The notes under the pieces: model-generated | The model's database searches: none | The model's input: only the letters and a program-made list of their open reading frames with translations | What the model was told of the DNA's origin: nothing | Origin: Bacillus subtilis | Lineage (GTDB): Bacteria; Bacillota; Bacilli; Bacillales; Bacillaceae_C | Length of the DNA stretch: 64,000 nt | Assembly (NCBI RefSeq): GCF_008764245.1 | Contig: NZ_VTQV01000019.1 | Coordinates: 1 to 64,000 of the forward strand | Direction of reading: 5' to 3' | Program-made: the position numbers and the translations under genes | Shown: positions 8,847-18,203 of the stretch, piece after piece | Layout: every line of letters begins with the position of its first letter | Numbering within the stretch: the stretch's first letter is position 1

Positions 8847-9644
8847 ATGGCGGTTTTTGATTATGAGCAACAAATTCATAACTTAAAGAAAAGGGTTGAA
8901 AAAAAGAGTTTTCATCCTTATTTCAGTCAATACGTAAAACCGTCGGTGATTGATGAAGATCGAATCCTTTTTTTGGCCTATTCTTTGCGAAATGCAGATA
9001 TTTCAACAGAGGAAATGGATACATATATTTCTGCCGCCATGCTTGCTCATTATGCAATTGATATGCATGAGAAGGTAACAGAACGCGAGCTGACATCTGT
9101 CAAAGAAAAGCAATTAAAGGTATTGGCCGGTGACTACTATAGTGGCCTTTACTATAGTCTATTAGCAGGATACCAAAATATAGAGTTAATCAAAGACTTA
9201 GCAGATGCGATTAAGATTATCAATGAACAAAAAATAAATATTTTTCAGATGGGTGAGGGAAACAGTCATCTATTTATGAACAGCATAAAACAAGTAGAAT
9301 CCATCCTTCTTACGAAGTTTAGTGGTCATTTTAATCAATCATGTCTTTATAATGAATTAATCGAGGAATTTCTATTCTTAAAAAAATTGTTAAACGAAAT
9401 CAAAATGATGAAGCTGGGCAAAAAAAATCTCTTTTTCAAAAGCCTAGAAAATTGCTTCCTGCCTCATGTTCCGACAATAACTGAGCTTGAAAGTCTCTGT
9501 TTTAAGTATGCTACAGAATCAAAAAAGAAGCTTGAAGATATGATGATATCCTTACCTAACTTACCTTCAATTGTGGAAACACGATTGAATCAGATGAATA
9601 GTCATTACATAGATCTCTCAAGCCCGCGGGTGGAGGAAAGATAA
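8847..9644 (+). CDS. hepS: Heptaprenyl diphosphate synthase component I
   Basis: HepS is the non-catalytic small subunit that pairs with HepT to make heptaprenyl diphosphate, the menaquinone-7 side chain. The 265-residue protein is mainly helical, lacks Asp-rich prenyltransferase motifs, and has the family pattern [15 protein letters not shown] and [13 protein letters not shown]. Its stop codon overlaps the ATG of menG by one base (TAATG), which suggests translational coupling. The hepS-menG-hepT order is the conserved Bacillus menaquinone cluster. Confidence 0.92.
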   Translation: MAVFDYEQQIHNLKKRVEKKSFHPYFSQYVKPSVIDEDRILFLAYSLRNADISTEEMDTYISAAMLAHYAIDMHEKVTERELTSVKEKQLKVLAGDYYSGLYYSLLAGYQNIELIKDLADAIKIINEQKINIFQMGEGNSHLFMNSIKQVESILLTKFSGHFNQSCLYNELIEEFLFLKKLLNEIKMMKLGKKNLFFKSLENCFLPHVPTITELESLCFKYATESKKKLEDMMISLPNLPSIVETRLNQMNSHYIDLSSPRVEER

Positions 9645-10351
9645 TGGTACAACCAAAAGAAGAGCATGTTCATAGTGTTTTTGAAAATATTTATCAAAAT
9701 TATGACAAAATGAATTCTGTTATAAGTTTCCAACAGCATAAAAAATGGCGTAGGGAAACCATGAAAAAAATGAATGTCCAGCCTGGACAAGCTTGTTTGG
9801 ACTTATGCTGCGGTACAGGGGACTGGACCATCGCTCTTGGAAAAGCAACAGGGACTGAAGGGAAAGTATTCGGACTTGATTTTAGTCATAATATGTTGCA
9901 AGTAGCGCAGGAAAAAATAAAGGCCGAGCAATTAGCAAATATTGAACTTATTCAGGGAAATGCAATGGAACTCCCTTTTGAAGATAATCAGTTTGATTAT
10001 GTGACAATTGGTTTTGGGTTAAGAAATGTACCTGATTATGTGCAAGTGCTAAAAGAGATGGAACGAGTTTTAAAGCCAGGTGGGATGGCCGTATGCCTTG
10101 AAACATCTCAACCGAATCTCCCGGTGTACCGGCAAGCCTATTATTTTTATTTTCGCTTCTTGATGCCGCTGATGGGCAAATTCTTGGCGAAAAGCTTTAA
10201 AGAATATTCTTGGCTACAAGAATCGGCACGAGATTTTCCGGGAATGAATCAATTGGCACAATTGTTTTGGAGAGTAGGATTCGTGGATGTAATATACAAA
10301 TCCTTTACCGGCGGAGTAGCGGCGGCCCATATCGGAATAAAAAAGAAATAA
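9644..10351 (+). CDS. menG: Demethylmenaquinone methyltransferase
   Basis: This enzyme transfers a methyl group from S-adenosylmethionine to demethylmenaquinone, the last step of menaquinone synthesis. The 235-residue UbiE/MenG protein has the SAM-binding [10 protein letters not shown] (about residues 48-57), [10 protein letters not shown], and a C-terminal [14 protein letters not shown] typical of the family. It overlaps hepS by one base and is followed after 19 bases by hepT, so the three genes form one operon. It is also known as menH or ubiE. Confidence 0.95.
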   Translation: MVQPKEEHVHSVFENIYQNYDKMNSVISFQQHKKWRRETMKKMNVQPGQACLDLCCGTGDWTIALGKATGTEGKVFGLDFSHNMLQVAQEKIKAEQLANIELIQGNAMELPFEDNQFDYVTIGFGLRNVPDYVQVLKEMERVLKPGGMAVCLETSQPNLPVYRQAYYFYFRFLMPLMGKFLAKSFKEYSWLQESARDFPGMNQLAQLFWRVGFVDVIYKSFTGGVAAAHIGIKKK

Positions 10352-10370
10352 TGACCCAGGTGGAAATGAA

Positions 10371-11333
10371 ATGAAACTTAATTTAATAAATTCTCCCTTA
10401 AAAGCAGATTTAGAATTGATTGAAAATGAATTGGAACAGTCGATTCATTCCGATATTGATTTACTGCAGGAGGCGTCTATTCAATTATTAAAAGCTGGGG
10501 GGAAACGAATTCGCCCGATCTTTGTTCTCCTATGTGCTAAATTCGGGACCTATGAGATACATACTGTTAAAAATATAGCCATTGCGTTAGAACTGATACA
10601 TATGGCTTCTTTAGTTCATGATGATGTGATTGATGAAGCGGATATAAGAAGAGGTCGCCCGACGATTAGCTATACTTGGAATGACAGGGTTGCAATGTAC
10701 ACCGGTGACTATATGTTAGCAAGATCACTCGATTATATGACGAATATTGAAGAGCCGATTGCACATCGTATTTTAGCAAAAGCAATTGTTGAAGTGTGTA
10801 AAGGAGAAATTGAACAAATTAAAGATAAATATCGATTTGATCAAAATATTCGGGATTATTTACGACGGATAAAGCGGAAAACAGCTTTATTAATCGCTGT
10901 GAGTTGTGAGCTTGGTGCTATATCAGCGGGTGCAGATGAAAAAACGTATAGAACCCTTTATCGGTTTGGCTACTGTATTGGAATGTCTTACCAGATCATT
11001 GACGATATCCTTGACTTTACGGCTACAGAAGAAACCCTTGGCAAACCTGCCGGAGAAGATTTAAGACAGGGGAATATTACTTTACCTGTCCTATATGCGA
11101 TGGAAGATAAGCAGCTTCGAGAGCGAATTTTAAAGGTCAGTGAAAATATTGATAAAAAGGAAATGAAACAAATTATTAGCCAAATCAATAATTCCGATGC
11201 AATCGATAAATCATATGATTTAAGTCAAAAATATTTGAACAAAGCATTGGTTTTACTTCGTGATCTTCCCGCAAACTCCGCCAAAAAAATGTTACAAGAC
11301 ATTGCAAAATATATCGGCAAGAGAAAATTTTGA
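10371..11333 (+). CDS. hepT: Heptaprenyl diphosphate synthase component II
   Basis: This is the catalytic subunit, a trans-prenyltransferase that extends farnesyl diphosphate with isopentenyl diphosphate to C35. The 320-residue protein has the first Asp-rich motif DDVIDEAD with the neighbouring RRGRPT, the second motif DDILDF, and GGKRIRP near the N terminus. It works with HepS two genes upstream. ndk follows 83 bases later without a clear terminator. Confidence 0.95.
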   Translation: MKLNLINSPLKADLELIENELEQSIHSDIDLLQEASIQLLKAGGKRIRPIFVLLCAKFGTYEIHTVKNIAIALELIHMASLVHDDVIDEADIRRGRPTISYTWNDRVAMYTGDYMLARSLDYMTNIEEPIAHRILAKAIVEVCKGEIEQIKDKYRFDQNIRDYLRRIKRKTALLIAVSCELGAISAGADEKTYRTLYRFGYCIGMSYQIIDDILDFTATEETLGKPAGEDLRQGNITLPVLYAMEDKQLRERILKVSENIDKKEMKQIISQINNSDAIDKSYDLSQKYLNKALVLLRDLPANSAKKMLQDIAKYIGKRKF

Positions 11334-11416
11334 TAGGATTGCCAATAATAGGAAAGAATGATATTATTTTGATAAGTTTTGTCAATTGTAATCGATTTTT
11401 TGCGGGGGGATAAATT

Positions 11417-11863
11417 ATGGAAAAAACATTTTTAATGGTAAAACCTGATGGTGTTCAAAGAGGCTTGATTGGAGATATTGTATCGCGCTTTGAATCAAAG
11501 GGCTTTCAATTAGTTGGTGCAAAACTAATGTCGATTTCTGAAGAACTAGCAGAAAAACACTATGAGGAACATAAAGAACGTCCTTTTTTTTCGGACCTCG
11601 TTCAATTTATTACCTCTGGGCCGGTGTTTGCGATGGTCTGGCAAGGAGAGCATGTCATTGCAACGGCAAGACAAATGATGGGGACGACCAATCCCCAAGA
11701 AGCGGCACCAGGTACAATCCGTGGAGATTACGGTTTAATTGTTGGGAAAAATATTATTCACGGCTCTGATTCTGTGCAAAGCGCCGAAAGAGAAATAAAA
11801 CTTTTCTTCCAAGAAGAAGAGCTTGTAGAATATTCAAAGCTAATAAATAATTGGATTTATTAA
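11417..11863 (+). CDS. ndk: Nucleoside diphosphate kinase
   Basis: Ndk transfers the gamma phosphate from ATP to nucleoside diphosphates through a phosphohistidine, balancing NTP and dNTP pools in the cytosol. The 148-residue protein begins [19 protein letters not shown] and carries the active-site histidine in NIIHGSDS (about residue 115), with the [14 protein letters not shown] loop before it. The length is standard. The SD GCGGGGGGAT precedes the ATG, and a terminator follows at 11870. Confidence 0.97.
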   Translation: MEKTFLMVKPDGVQRGLIGDIVSRFESKGFQLVGAKLMSISEELAEKHYEEHKERPFFSDLVQFITSGPVFAMVWQGEHVIATARQMMGTTNPQEAAPGTIRGDYGLIVGKNIIHGSDSVQSAEREIKLFFQEEELVEYSKLINNWIY

Positions 11864-11869
11864 TCTAAT

Positions 11870-11898
11870 GCCGCCTGTTTCATTACAGGGGGCTTTTT
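11870..11898 (+). terminator. Rho-independent terminator after ndk
   Basis: GCC-G-CCTGT pairs with ACAGG-G-GGC around TTCATT, followed by TTTTT. Confidence 0.85.
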
Positions 11899-11933
11899 AA
11901 TCTGATTATACATAGATAGACGAGGGGAAAAAC

Positions 11934-12707
11934 TTGAATCAAGATTATGAGAATTTTGTTAGATTAATGAAATTGAAGACGGGAATTGACTTGTCTTTGT
12001 ATAAGGAAGCACAAATGAAGAGAAGGCTTACCTCCCTTTTTCAAAAGAAGGGGTTTCAATCTTTTCAGGAGTTCTTTAAAAATTTAGACCGAGATCAAGA
12101 ACTTTTACAAGAATTTTTGGATAGGATGACAATCAATGTCACGGAGTTCTATCGGAATAGAAGTAGATGGGAAGCATTAGAAAATAAAATATTGCCCCGT
12201 TTGCTAGAGGAAAATCGCTCATTGAAAATTTGGAGTTCAGCATCTTCAACTGGTGAGGAACCCTATACAATCTCTATGATTTTATCTCGGTTTATGTCAA
12301 TGCCTCAGATTTCTATCCTTGCGACAGACATAGATGAAGGAGCACTTGAAAGAGCGAGACATGGAATTTATGCAGAACGTTCTCTTGCTGAAATGCCAAC
12401 TGAAGATAAAAAGAAGCATTTTGTCAAAGATGGGTCTGTTTATAAGATCAGCAATGATATAAAGAAAACAGTTCAATTTAAGAAGATGAATCTTTTGTCC
12501 GATCCTTTTGGTTCTGGCTATCATCTGATCATTTGTCGAAATGTTCTTATTTACTTTACAGAGGAAGCAAAAGATATCTTATATCAGAAATTCTCGCAAG
12601 CACTTGCTCCAGGTGGAGTGCTTTTTGTCGGTAGTACAGAACAAATCTTTAATCCAGGGCAATATGGATTAGAGGTGGAGGATACATTTTTTTACAAGAA
12701 AGTGTAA
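11934..12707 (+). CDS. cheR: Chemotaxis protein methyltransferase CheR
   Basis: CheR methylates glutamate residues on chemoreceptors using S-adenosylmethionine, the adaptation step of chemotaxis. The 257-residue protein has an N-terminal helical domain, then the class I methyltransferase fold with SSASSTGEEPYTISM (about residues 99-113), ATDIDEGAL, and IICRNVLIYF near residue 200, all typical of CheR. The start is TTG after GAGGGG. As in B. subtilis it sits between ndk and the aro genes, but aroF is missing here and aroB follows 83 bases on. Confidence 0.95.
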   Translation: MNQDYENFVRLMKLKTGIDLSLYKEAQMKRRLTSLFQKKGFQSFQEFFKNLDRDQELLQEFLDRMTINVTEFYRNRSRWEALENKILPRLLEENRSLKIWSSASSTGEEPYTISMILSRFMSMPQISILATDIDEGALERARHGIYAERSLAEMPTEDKKKHFVKDGSVYKISNDIKKTVQFKKMNLLSDPFGSGYHLIICRNVLIYFTEEAKDILYQKFSQALAPGGVLFVGSTEQIFNPGQYGLEVEDTFFYKKV

Positions 12708-12790
12708 ACTCTCCGCTATACATGGGTTATTGTTTGTAAATATAGAAAAAATGATTTTGAAAAAGAAGATTAATAAAGGAGGAGAGAAAT

Positions 12791-13885
12791 ATGTTGATCC
12801 ATATTCAAACCACATCAAAGACGTATCCTGTTTTTATTGGTGAAAAGGCCCTCCAAACACTTACGGATCATTTAGAAAAGGCAGATTATACAAAGATTCT
12901 TATTATGACAGATTTCACGGTGGGTCGTTTACATTTGGGCGAATTGAAATCTTATTTATCCGGAGTGGTTGAATATTGTGTCTATAAGGTGCCTGTCGGT
13001 GAAAAAGCAAAACAGTTCTCTGTTTACGAGGAGGCCCTTACATTTGCGTTGGACAATGGTCTTGATCGAAAATCTTGTATCATTGCTTTTGGCGGAGGAG
13101 CTGTTGGGGATTTAGCGGGTTTTGTTGCAGCAACTTTTATGAGAGGGATTCGTTTCATACAAGTTCCGACAACAATATTAGCGCATGATAGTGCTGTCGG
13201 TGGAAAAACAGGAATTAATCACCCTCTCGGTAAAAATATGGTCGGAGCTTTTCATCAGCCTGAAGGTGTTTATTACTTCACCGATTTTCTAGATACACTT
13301 CCATTATCAGAAATTCGTTCGGGCTTTGCTGAAGTGGTCAAGCATGCTTTCATAGCTGACAAAGAACTTCTTGATTTTTTAATGAATTCTATTACGGACT
13401 TAACAAAAATTAGCAAGCAAGATTTAGGCTATATATTAAAGCGAGGAATCGAGATAAAGGCAAATGTTGTCCATCAGGACGAGCGAGAAAATGGGCTTCG
13501 TGCTGTTTTGAATTTTGGACATACATTAGGTCATGCAATTGAAGCTAATGCTGGTTATGGAACGGTGACACATGGTGAGGCGATTATGACAGGGTTGGTA
13601 TATGCCTTATATCTCAGTGAATCTGAAACGGGTCTTGCTGTAGATATACATCGTTTTGAACAATGGCTAGGAACGTTAGGGTATCAATTGGAAATTTCGA
13701 ACCAATTCGATTTTGATAAAGCAATCACTTCCATGAAAAGAGATAAAAAATCATTTGCCAACAAACCAAGATTTATATTGCTAGAAAAGATTGGCCAACC
13801 AGTTATAAAAGAAATAGCGGAAGATCAATTAAAAAAAATCTATGAGAAATTCATTTTAACAACACAATTACAAAGAAAATCATAA
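12791..13885 (+). CDS. aroB: 3-Dehydroquinate synthase
   Basis: AroB converts DAHP to 3-dehydroquinate, step two of the shikimate pathway, using NAD+ and a metal ion. The 364-residue protein shows GGGAVGDLAGFVA, the RGIRFIQVPTT segment, KTGINHPLGKN and the metal-binding GHTLGHAIE. GGAGGAG at 12779-12785 supports the ATG. Its usual neighbours aroF, aroH and the trp operon are absent here; the remaining aro genes lie about 35 kb downstream. Confidence 0.96.
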   Translation: MLIHIQTTSKTYPVFIGEKALQTLTDHLEKADYTKILIMTDFTVGRLHLGELKSYLSGVVEYCVYKVPVGEKAKQFSVYEEALTFALDNGLDRKSCIIAFGGGAVGDLAGFVAATFMRGIRFIQVPTTILAHDSAVGGKTGINHPLGKNMVGAFHQPEGVYYFTDFLDTLPLSEIRSGFAEVVKHAFIADKELLDFLMNSITDLTKISKQDLGYILKRGIEIKANVVHQDERENGLRAVLNFGHTLGHAIEANAGYGTVTHGEAIMTGLVYALYLSESETGLAVDIHRFEQWLGTLGYQLEISNQFDFDKAITSMKRDKKSFANKPRFILLEKIGQPVIKEIAEDQLKKIYEKFILTTQLQRKS

Positions 13886-14000
13886 AAGAAAGTGTTCAAA
13901 AAAAGGTAATTGAAGTTTTCGCATGATTCCTTCCAATCAAGCATAGTTTGTGATAAGTAGCTTTTTTGTGAATCCACTCTTCACAGAAAGGAAGGAATCA

Positions 14001-14888
14001 ATGCACTATTTTATGGAAGATGTGACTTTCTTAGTTGATAACCAAATTAAAAAAATCTCTCTACTTGTTCAAAAAAATGAAATACGCTATATTGGTTACT
14101 CACCACCAAAATTTAATGTGATGAAATTAAATGTACAAGCTTTTTTTCTTACGCCTTCATTTGTTTTTTATTCTCCAAACATTCCTAGTTTTTCCTTCGA
14201 AACATTTAAAACGTATTTTTCACGAGAATATTTGTTAAAAGGCTGTGGCTGTATATTGACTGATTTTGCAATCCAGTATCAGCATCAATTTATAGAAAAG
14301 CTAGAGAAAAAGCGATTAGAACTCTTGAATAGTCCGATTGATTATGTATTAGGTGTCAAATTAAAGGCGAATATATTGACCCAAAAAATTATTCAAATGT
14401 GTAATAGAGAGACGATCCCTGCACTATTTATAGAATTGGATAATGCTCAAGAATTAGAGGGAATTCCCTGGGGATGGATACGGGAAGCTGCTTATCCTAA
14501 TAAACCACTACTCATTCCTGATGTTTCTAGTGTGGTGAAACCTTTACAACAAAGATATTTATTAAAAAAGTGGTGTGACATTCTTCGGAATGAAAAGATC
14601 AATCATCTGCCAAAACCCCTACCTATAAACAAGCCTTTAAACCTCGACATTCTTAAGAAAATCGGTTTGTATCCGAAAAAAGGAGTTTTGAAAGCGGGTG
14701 GCGAAATTAATTATAACCTTATTTTAAAACAAGAAAAACAAGAACATGATTCAGCCTGGAATGATAACAAAATCATTCCTCATATCTCTGTTAACAATGG
14801 TGAGTTTGTGATTATGAACCAAAATCCAATCTTTCGTCCTGGTTTTGGTAAGGAAATTGCGATTCATCAAACTGGACTTTTTGAATAA
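14001..14888 (+). CDS. Conserved-looking hypothetical protein, possibly amidohydrolase-related
   Basis: I do not recognise this gene with certainty. From the ATG at 14001 (SD AAAGGAAGG at 13987-13995) it is 295 residues; an in-frame upstream ATG at 13950 has no SD. The first 100 residues (VDNQIKKISLLVQKNEIRYI and the following LTPSFVFYS) recall the opening strands of an amidohydrolase, where a LTPG-type motif precedes the metal-binding HxH, but no HxH is present here. A short CGC and later Lys-rich stretches carry no known motif. It occupies the place where aroH and the trp operon sit in B. subtilis. Confidence 0.65.
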   Translation: MHYFMEDVTFLVDNQIKKISLLVQKNEIRYIGYSPPKFNVMKLNVQAFFLTPSFVFYSPNIPSFSFETFKTYFSREYLLKGCGCILTDFAIQYQHQFIEKLEKKRLELLNSPIDYVLGVKLKANILTQKIIQMCNRETIPALFIELDNAQELEGIPWGWIREAAYPNKPLLIPDVSSVVKPLQQRYLLKKWCDILRNEKINHLPKPLPINKPLNLDILKKIGLYPKKGVLKAGGEINYNLILKQEKQEHDSAWNDNKIIPHISVNNGEFVIMNQNPIFRPGFGKEIAIHQTGLFE

Positions 14889-14913
14889 GTACTGATTAGA
14901 AAGGAATTTTATA

Positions 14914-16176
14914 GTGAATGCAGCAGAGCGAATGATTCAATACTTACAAGAAGAAAATATTGTAGAAGCTGAAAAACAATTAGAACTAGTTATTTCAAAA
15001 GGAACAGATGAGGAAAAATTATTATCAGCTGAGGAATTGGCAAGGTTTGGATACTTATCTGAATCCAAGGAATTGTATGAAAGTTTATTAACAGCCTATC
15101 CAGATGAAAGTGAACTCAAACTACGCTTAGCAGAATTAAGCATTGAAATGAATGACGATGAACAGGCTTATGCATATTTAGAGACGATAACATCAGATGA
15201 CCCTGAATATGGTGCTGCACTTTTAATCGAAGCTGATTTATACCAAATGCAGGGGTTATATGAGGTAAGTGAACATAAACTTTTGCTTGCAAAAGAACTT
15301 TTGCCCCATGAATCTGTCGTTGATTTTGCTTTGGGGGAGTTGTATATGACTCAAGGTCGCTTCCTAGAAGCCTCTAGATATTATACCCTCCTTTTGGAAA
15401 AGGGAGAGCTCGAATTTGCGGGTATGAATGTTCACTCTCGCATGGCAGAAGCTTTAAGTGCGGGAGGAGCATTTGAGGAAGCTTTACCATTTTATCAAAA
15501 AGCATTGGATCGAAAAATAGAGGCAAACACACTTTTCGGCTACGGGCTTACATCTTTTCAAGCGGGACAATATCTATTGGCCATTAAAGCATTTAAACAG
15601 CTAAGGGAACTGGACCCCGATTATCATTCTCTTTATCTTTACTTAGCCAAAAGTTTCGAACACGAGGAGCAACTAGATGAAGCACTAGAGGCTGTGCAAG
15701 CGGGTATTGAACTAGATGAATTTAACAAAGATCTTATTTTTTATGCTGGAAAACTCTCATTAAAAGTTGGGGATGAGCTTAAAGCTGAGAACTATTTTAG
15801 AAATGCCCTTGCATTAGACCCTGAATTTATTGAAGCTGCTACAACTTTAAATAAACTCCTACTCCACCAAGAAAGATATGAGGATGTTCTGGAAATATCA
15901 GAACTGTTTATTCAAGGAGGTGGTGTCGAACCACAATTCCATTGGGATTCGGCTATAAGCTTTCAAGCGACGGAAAAATATAAAGAAGCATTAAAACAGT
16001 ATGAACTTGCATATAATGATTTTAAAAATAATCAGGACTTCTTAAAAGATTATGGGTACTTTTTGTTAGAGGAAGGAAGAAAATCCGAAGCAGTTAGTGT
16101 ATTTAAGCGATTAGCAAAGAAAGAACCAACAAATGAGGAATGGATTTCTATTTTGGAAAGACTGAATGAAGAATAG
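14914..16176 (+). CDS. ypiA: TPR-repeat protein YpiA
   Basis: An acidic 420-residue protein made almost entirely of tetratricopeptide-like helical pairs, for example ASRYYTLLLEKGELEFAG, FEEALPFYQKALDRKI and AENYFRNALALDPEF. TPR proteins scaffold protein-protein contacts; the partner is unknown. The length matches B. subtilis YpiA (about 423). The start is GTG after AAAGGAA. ypiB follows 26 bases later, as in B. subtilis, so the two are probably co-transcribed. Confidence 0.85.
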   Translation: MNAAERMIQYLQEENIVEAEKQLELVISKGTDEEKLLSAEELARFGYLSESKELYESLLTAYPDESELKLRLAELSIEMNDDEQAYAYLETITSDDPEYGAALLIEADLYQMQGLYEVSEHKLLLAKELLPHESVVDFALGELYMTQGRFLEASRYYTLLLEKGELEFAGMNVHSRMAEALSAGGAFEEALPFYQKALDRKIEANTLFGYGLTSFQAGQYLLAIKAFKQLRELDPDYHSLYLYLAKSFEHEEQLDEALEAVQAGIELDEFNKDLIFYAGKLSLKVGDELKAENYFRNALALDPEFIEAATTLNKLLLHQERYEDVLEISELFIQGGGVEPQFHWDSAISFQATEKYKEALKQYELAYNDFKNNQDFLKDYGYFLLEEGRKSEAVSVFKRLAKKEPTNEEWISILERLNEE

Positions 16177-16202
16177 TCTGAATCGCAGAGGAGGGATATT
16201 AA

Positions 16203-16760
16203 ATGGAAACCCCTGTATCTGTCAACGAGAAGAAGGAATTTATCCGCTGGTTTCTAAATCGTTATCAATTAAAAAGAAGGGAGTCCGTTTGGATTCTAAA
16301 TTATCTAATGAGTCATGAGCAACTTCTGCAAAAAGTTCATTTCGTTGAAGATGCACAATTTTGCCCTAGGGGGCTCGTCATGTCTACGCATTGTTCAAGA
16401 GAAGTGCCTTTTCGTTTCTATAAAGAAAACATTATGACGACGGATGCGGAAAAATCCTTTCATGATATTAGATTAAATCGTGATGAAGAAATTTATATTC
16501 AGATTAATTTTAGGGCAGCTCATTTATCTTATCAATATGCTGCTGTGTTGGAAGAAAATCCATATATACAAACAAAAGTGTTGCTATCGGAGAAGGATAA
16601 AAAGTATGCGGAGGACTTTTTGACTCAAAGTATCCTGTTGCACCAAAAAGAAAAATTACAAAAAGAAATTGATGCTGCCTTAGATCAACGAGATAAGGTC
16701 AAATTTGAACAGCTTGTTCTACAGTTAAATAACTTGCAGAATTCTAAACCTTCTCCTTAA
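16203..16760 (+). CDS. ypiB: UPF0302 family protein YpiB
   Basis: A 185-residue soluble protein of the IDEAL/UPF0302 type. It begins with [18 protein letters not shown] and has the conserved [13 protein letters not shown] segment. The last 40 residues ([18 protein letters not shown]) form the IDEAL-like tail, LDxRDxxxFxxL. Its biochemical role is not known to me. The stop codon lies inside a terminator hairpin (16746-16772). Confidence 0.85.
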   Translation: METPVSVNEKKEFIRWFLNRYQLKRRESVWILNYLMSHEQLLQKVHFVEDAQFCPRGLVMSTHCSREVPFRFYKENIMTTDAEKSFHDIRLNRDEEIYIQINFRAAHLSYQYAAVLEENPYIQTKVLLSEKDKKYAEDFLTQSILLHQKEKLQKEIDAALDQRDKVKFEQLVLQLNNLQNSKPSP

Positions 16761-16772
16761 GGGAAGGTTTTT
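16746..16772 (+). terminator. Terminator overlapping the ypiB stop codon
   Basis: AACCTTC pairs with GAAGGTT, with further CCTTAAGG pairs inside, and TTTTTA follows. The ypiB TAA (16758-16760) is in the loop. Confidence 0.8.
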
Positions 16773-16879
16773 AGTTGTTCATGTAATTATGGATTAGAAC
16801 ATCATGCCTAATCCTGTACAAGCAATTAATATGAATGATAAGATACAAACAAGAACATATTAGAAAAGAGGGTTATTTT

Positions 16880-17329
16880 TTGAAGTGGAATGTGAAAGAT
16901 ATTGAACTTTTTATTCGCGAAAAAGAGTATGTGGATACGGCTCTTATTCCTGTATTGCCCGTAGAGTTTGAATCGAATATGAAGCGAGCAGCAGAGCAAG
17001 GTGAGTTTATTCAATTACTTTCTATGCATCTTGAAAGGCAGTTTAAAGGAAGATTGGTTTTATTCCCGGCGTTTACATATCTTCGCGAGCCAGAGGCTGA
17101 GTGGGATTTATTATCCAGTTGGAGAACTCGTGCAAAGGAAGGCGGTTTCGCTCACGTTTTCTTTTTAACAGCAGATAAACGTTGGAGCTCTCTTGGAGAA
17201 GAAAAATTGGGATCTTTTTTTTATGTCCCTAGCATTCCTCTTGAACATATGGAAGAAAAATATAAACATGCAGCAATGGAAGATCAATTAAAAACTTTGA
17301 TTCCTAAAATGATTAAAAATTGGGGATAA
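16880..17329 (+). CDS. ypiF: YpiF protein (DUF2487-like)
   Basis: A 149-residue soluble protein of unknown function lying just before qcrA, as YpiF does in B. subtilis. The TTG at 16880, 8 bases after AAAGAGGG, gives MKWNVKDIELFIREKEYVDTALIP, matching the family start and length. Upstream in-frame codons have no SD. Conserved aromatic motifs (FPAFTYLRE and FFLTADKRW) are visible but no catalytic signature. It is separated from qcrA by a repeat element and a promoter region. Confidence 0.82.
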   Translation: MKWNVKDIELFIREKEYVDTALIPVLPVEFESNMKRAAEQGEFIQLLSMHLERQFKGRLVLFPAFTYLREPEAEWDLLSSWRTRAKEGGFAHVFFLTADKRWSSLGEEKLGSFFYVPSIPLEHMEEKYKHAAMEDQLKTLIPKMIKNWG

Positions 17330-17334
17330 TAAGA

Positions 17335-17479
17335 AAAGCGCAAGCGCCTGTTCAGCGACGTACAAATTTAAAGGCTTCTGACGAGATAAAGGAAACACGG
17401 TGAGGACGAAGGACGAACCGATGTTGACTTATCGTAGGAAGAAGACGTAAATTTGCTAGTCGCTAGGCGCTGGAGCTGG
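17335..17479 (+). repeat. Dispersed intergenic repeat, copy R1 (palindrome-ended)
   Basis: A 145-base element with imperfect inverted ends: AGCGCAAGCGCC..AGCGAC at the left and GTCGCTAGGCGCTGGAGCT at the right. A related copy lies inverted at 22074-22222, with long near-identical stretches such as TCCTACGATAAGTCAACATCG. It carries no ORF of note. It resembles short dispersed repeats of Bacillaceae genomes, but I cannot name the family. Confidence 0.75.
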
Positions 17480-17523
17480 ATCCAGCATTAGCTCAAATTT
17501 ATAATTTCTTATCCTTTTTTAAA

Positions 17524-17554
17524 ATGTGACGAATTTGCCACATTGTTGACAATG
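17524..17554 (+). promoter_or_regulatory. Palindromes at the qcrABC promoter
   Basis: An imperfect palindrome ATGTGACGAA/TTTGCCACAT (17524-17543) is followed at once by CATTGT-TG-ACAATG (17541-17554), which contains a TTGACA -35 box (17546-17551). A TATGAT-like -10 lies about 15 bases further. The arrangement suggests an operator upstream of the respiratory operon; the regulator is unknown. Confidence 0.4.
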
Positions 17555-17673
17555 TTTGCCTTTCTATATGATTGACCTCTCGCGTTTATTGATATATCAT
17601 AATGATGTCCTAGTTTGAATAATGTGCATGAATTGTCCGTTGGACTTACCTTACTGACAGAGGGGGGATAAGG

Positions 17674-18186
17674 ATGAGCAAGAATCCTGTAACAAGACGT
17701 CAATTTTTAAGCTATACGCTTACCGGAGTTGGTGGCTTCATGGCAGCCGGAATGTTAATGCCGATGCTTCGTTTTGCCATTGATCCAGTTTTGCAAGTGA
17801 AAGCATCTGGTGATTTCAAAATGACGGATAAGAAAATTGCCGATATAACGGCTGAACCAGTCCGTGTCGATTTTGAATATGATCAAGTTGATGCTTGGTA
17901 TGAATCAAAAGTTACGAATTCGGCGTGGGTTTACAAGGATGATAGCGGCGAGATTGTTGCGCTTTCACCAATTTGTAAACACTTAGGCTGTACGGTTAAC
18001 TGGAAAGGGAGCGATAAACATCCCGATATGTTCTATTGCCCTTGCCATGGTGGCCTCTATGAAAAGAATGGAAAGAACGTTCCAGGGACTCCACCGAGAG
18101 GACCATTGGATGCTTATCCAACACAAGAAAAAGATGGCTTTTTGATGCTGGGAACACCTATTGAAAATCCATTCGTCAAAAAATAG
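17674..18186 (+). CDS. qcrA: Menaquinol:cytochrome c reductase Rieske iron-sulfur subunit
   Basis: QcrA carries the 2Fe-2S centre of the bc complex that passes electrons from menaquinol to cytochrome c. The 170-residue protein starts with a twin-arginine type signal or anchor (TRRQFLSY, then a hydrophobic stretch). It ends in the Rieske domain with CKHLGC (about residues 101-106) and CPCHGG (about 122-127), which supply the two Cys and two His ligands. It is followed after 17 bases by qcrB. The strong SD AGGGGGG precedes the ATG. Confidence 0.97.
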   Translation: MSKNPVTRRQFLSYTLTGVGGFMAAGMLMPMLRFAIDPVLQVKASGDFKMTDKKIADITAEPVRVDFEYDQVDAWYESKVTNSAWVYKDDSGEIVALSPICKHLGCTVNWKGSDKHPDMFYCPCHGGLYEKNGKNVPGTPPRGPLDAYPTQEKDGFLMLGTPIENPFVKK

Positions 18187-18203
18187 TAAAGGAGGCTAAT
18201 ATC

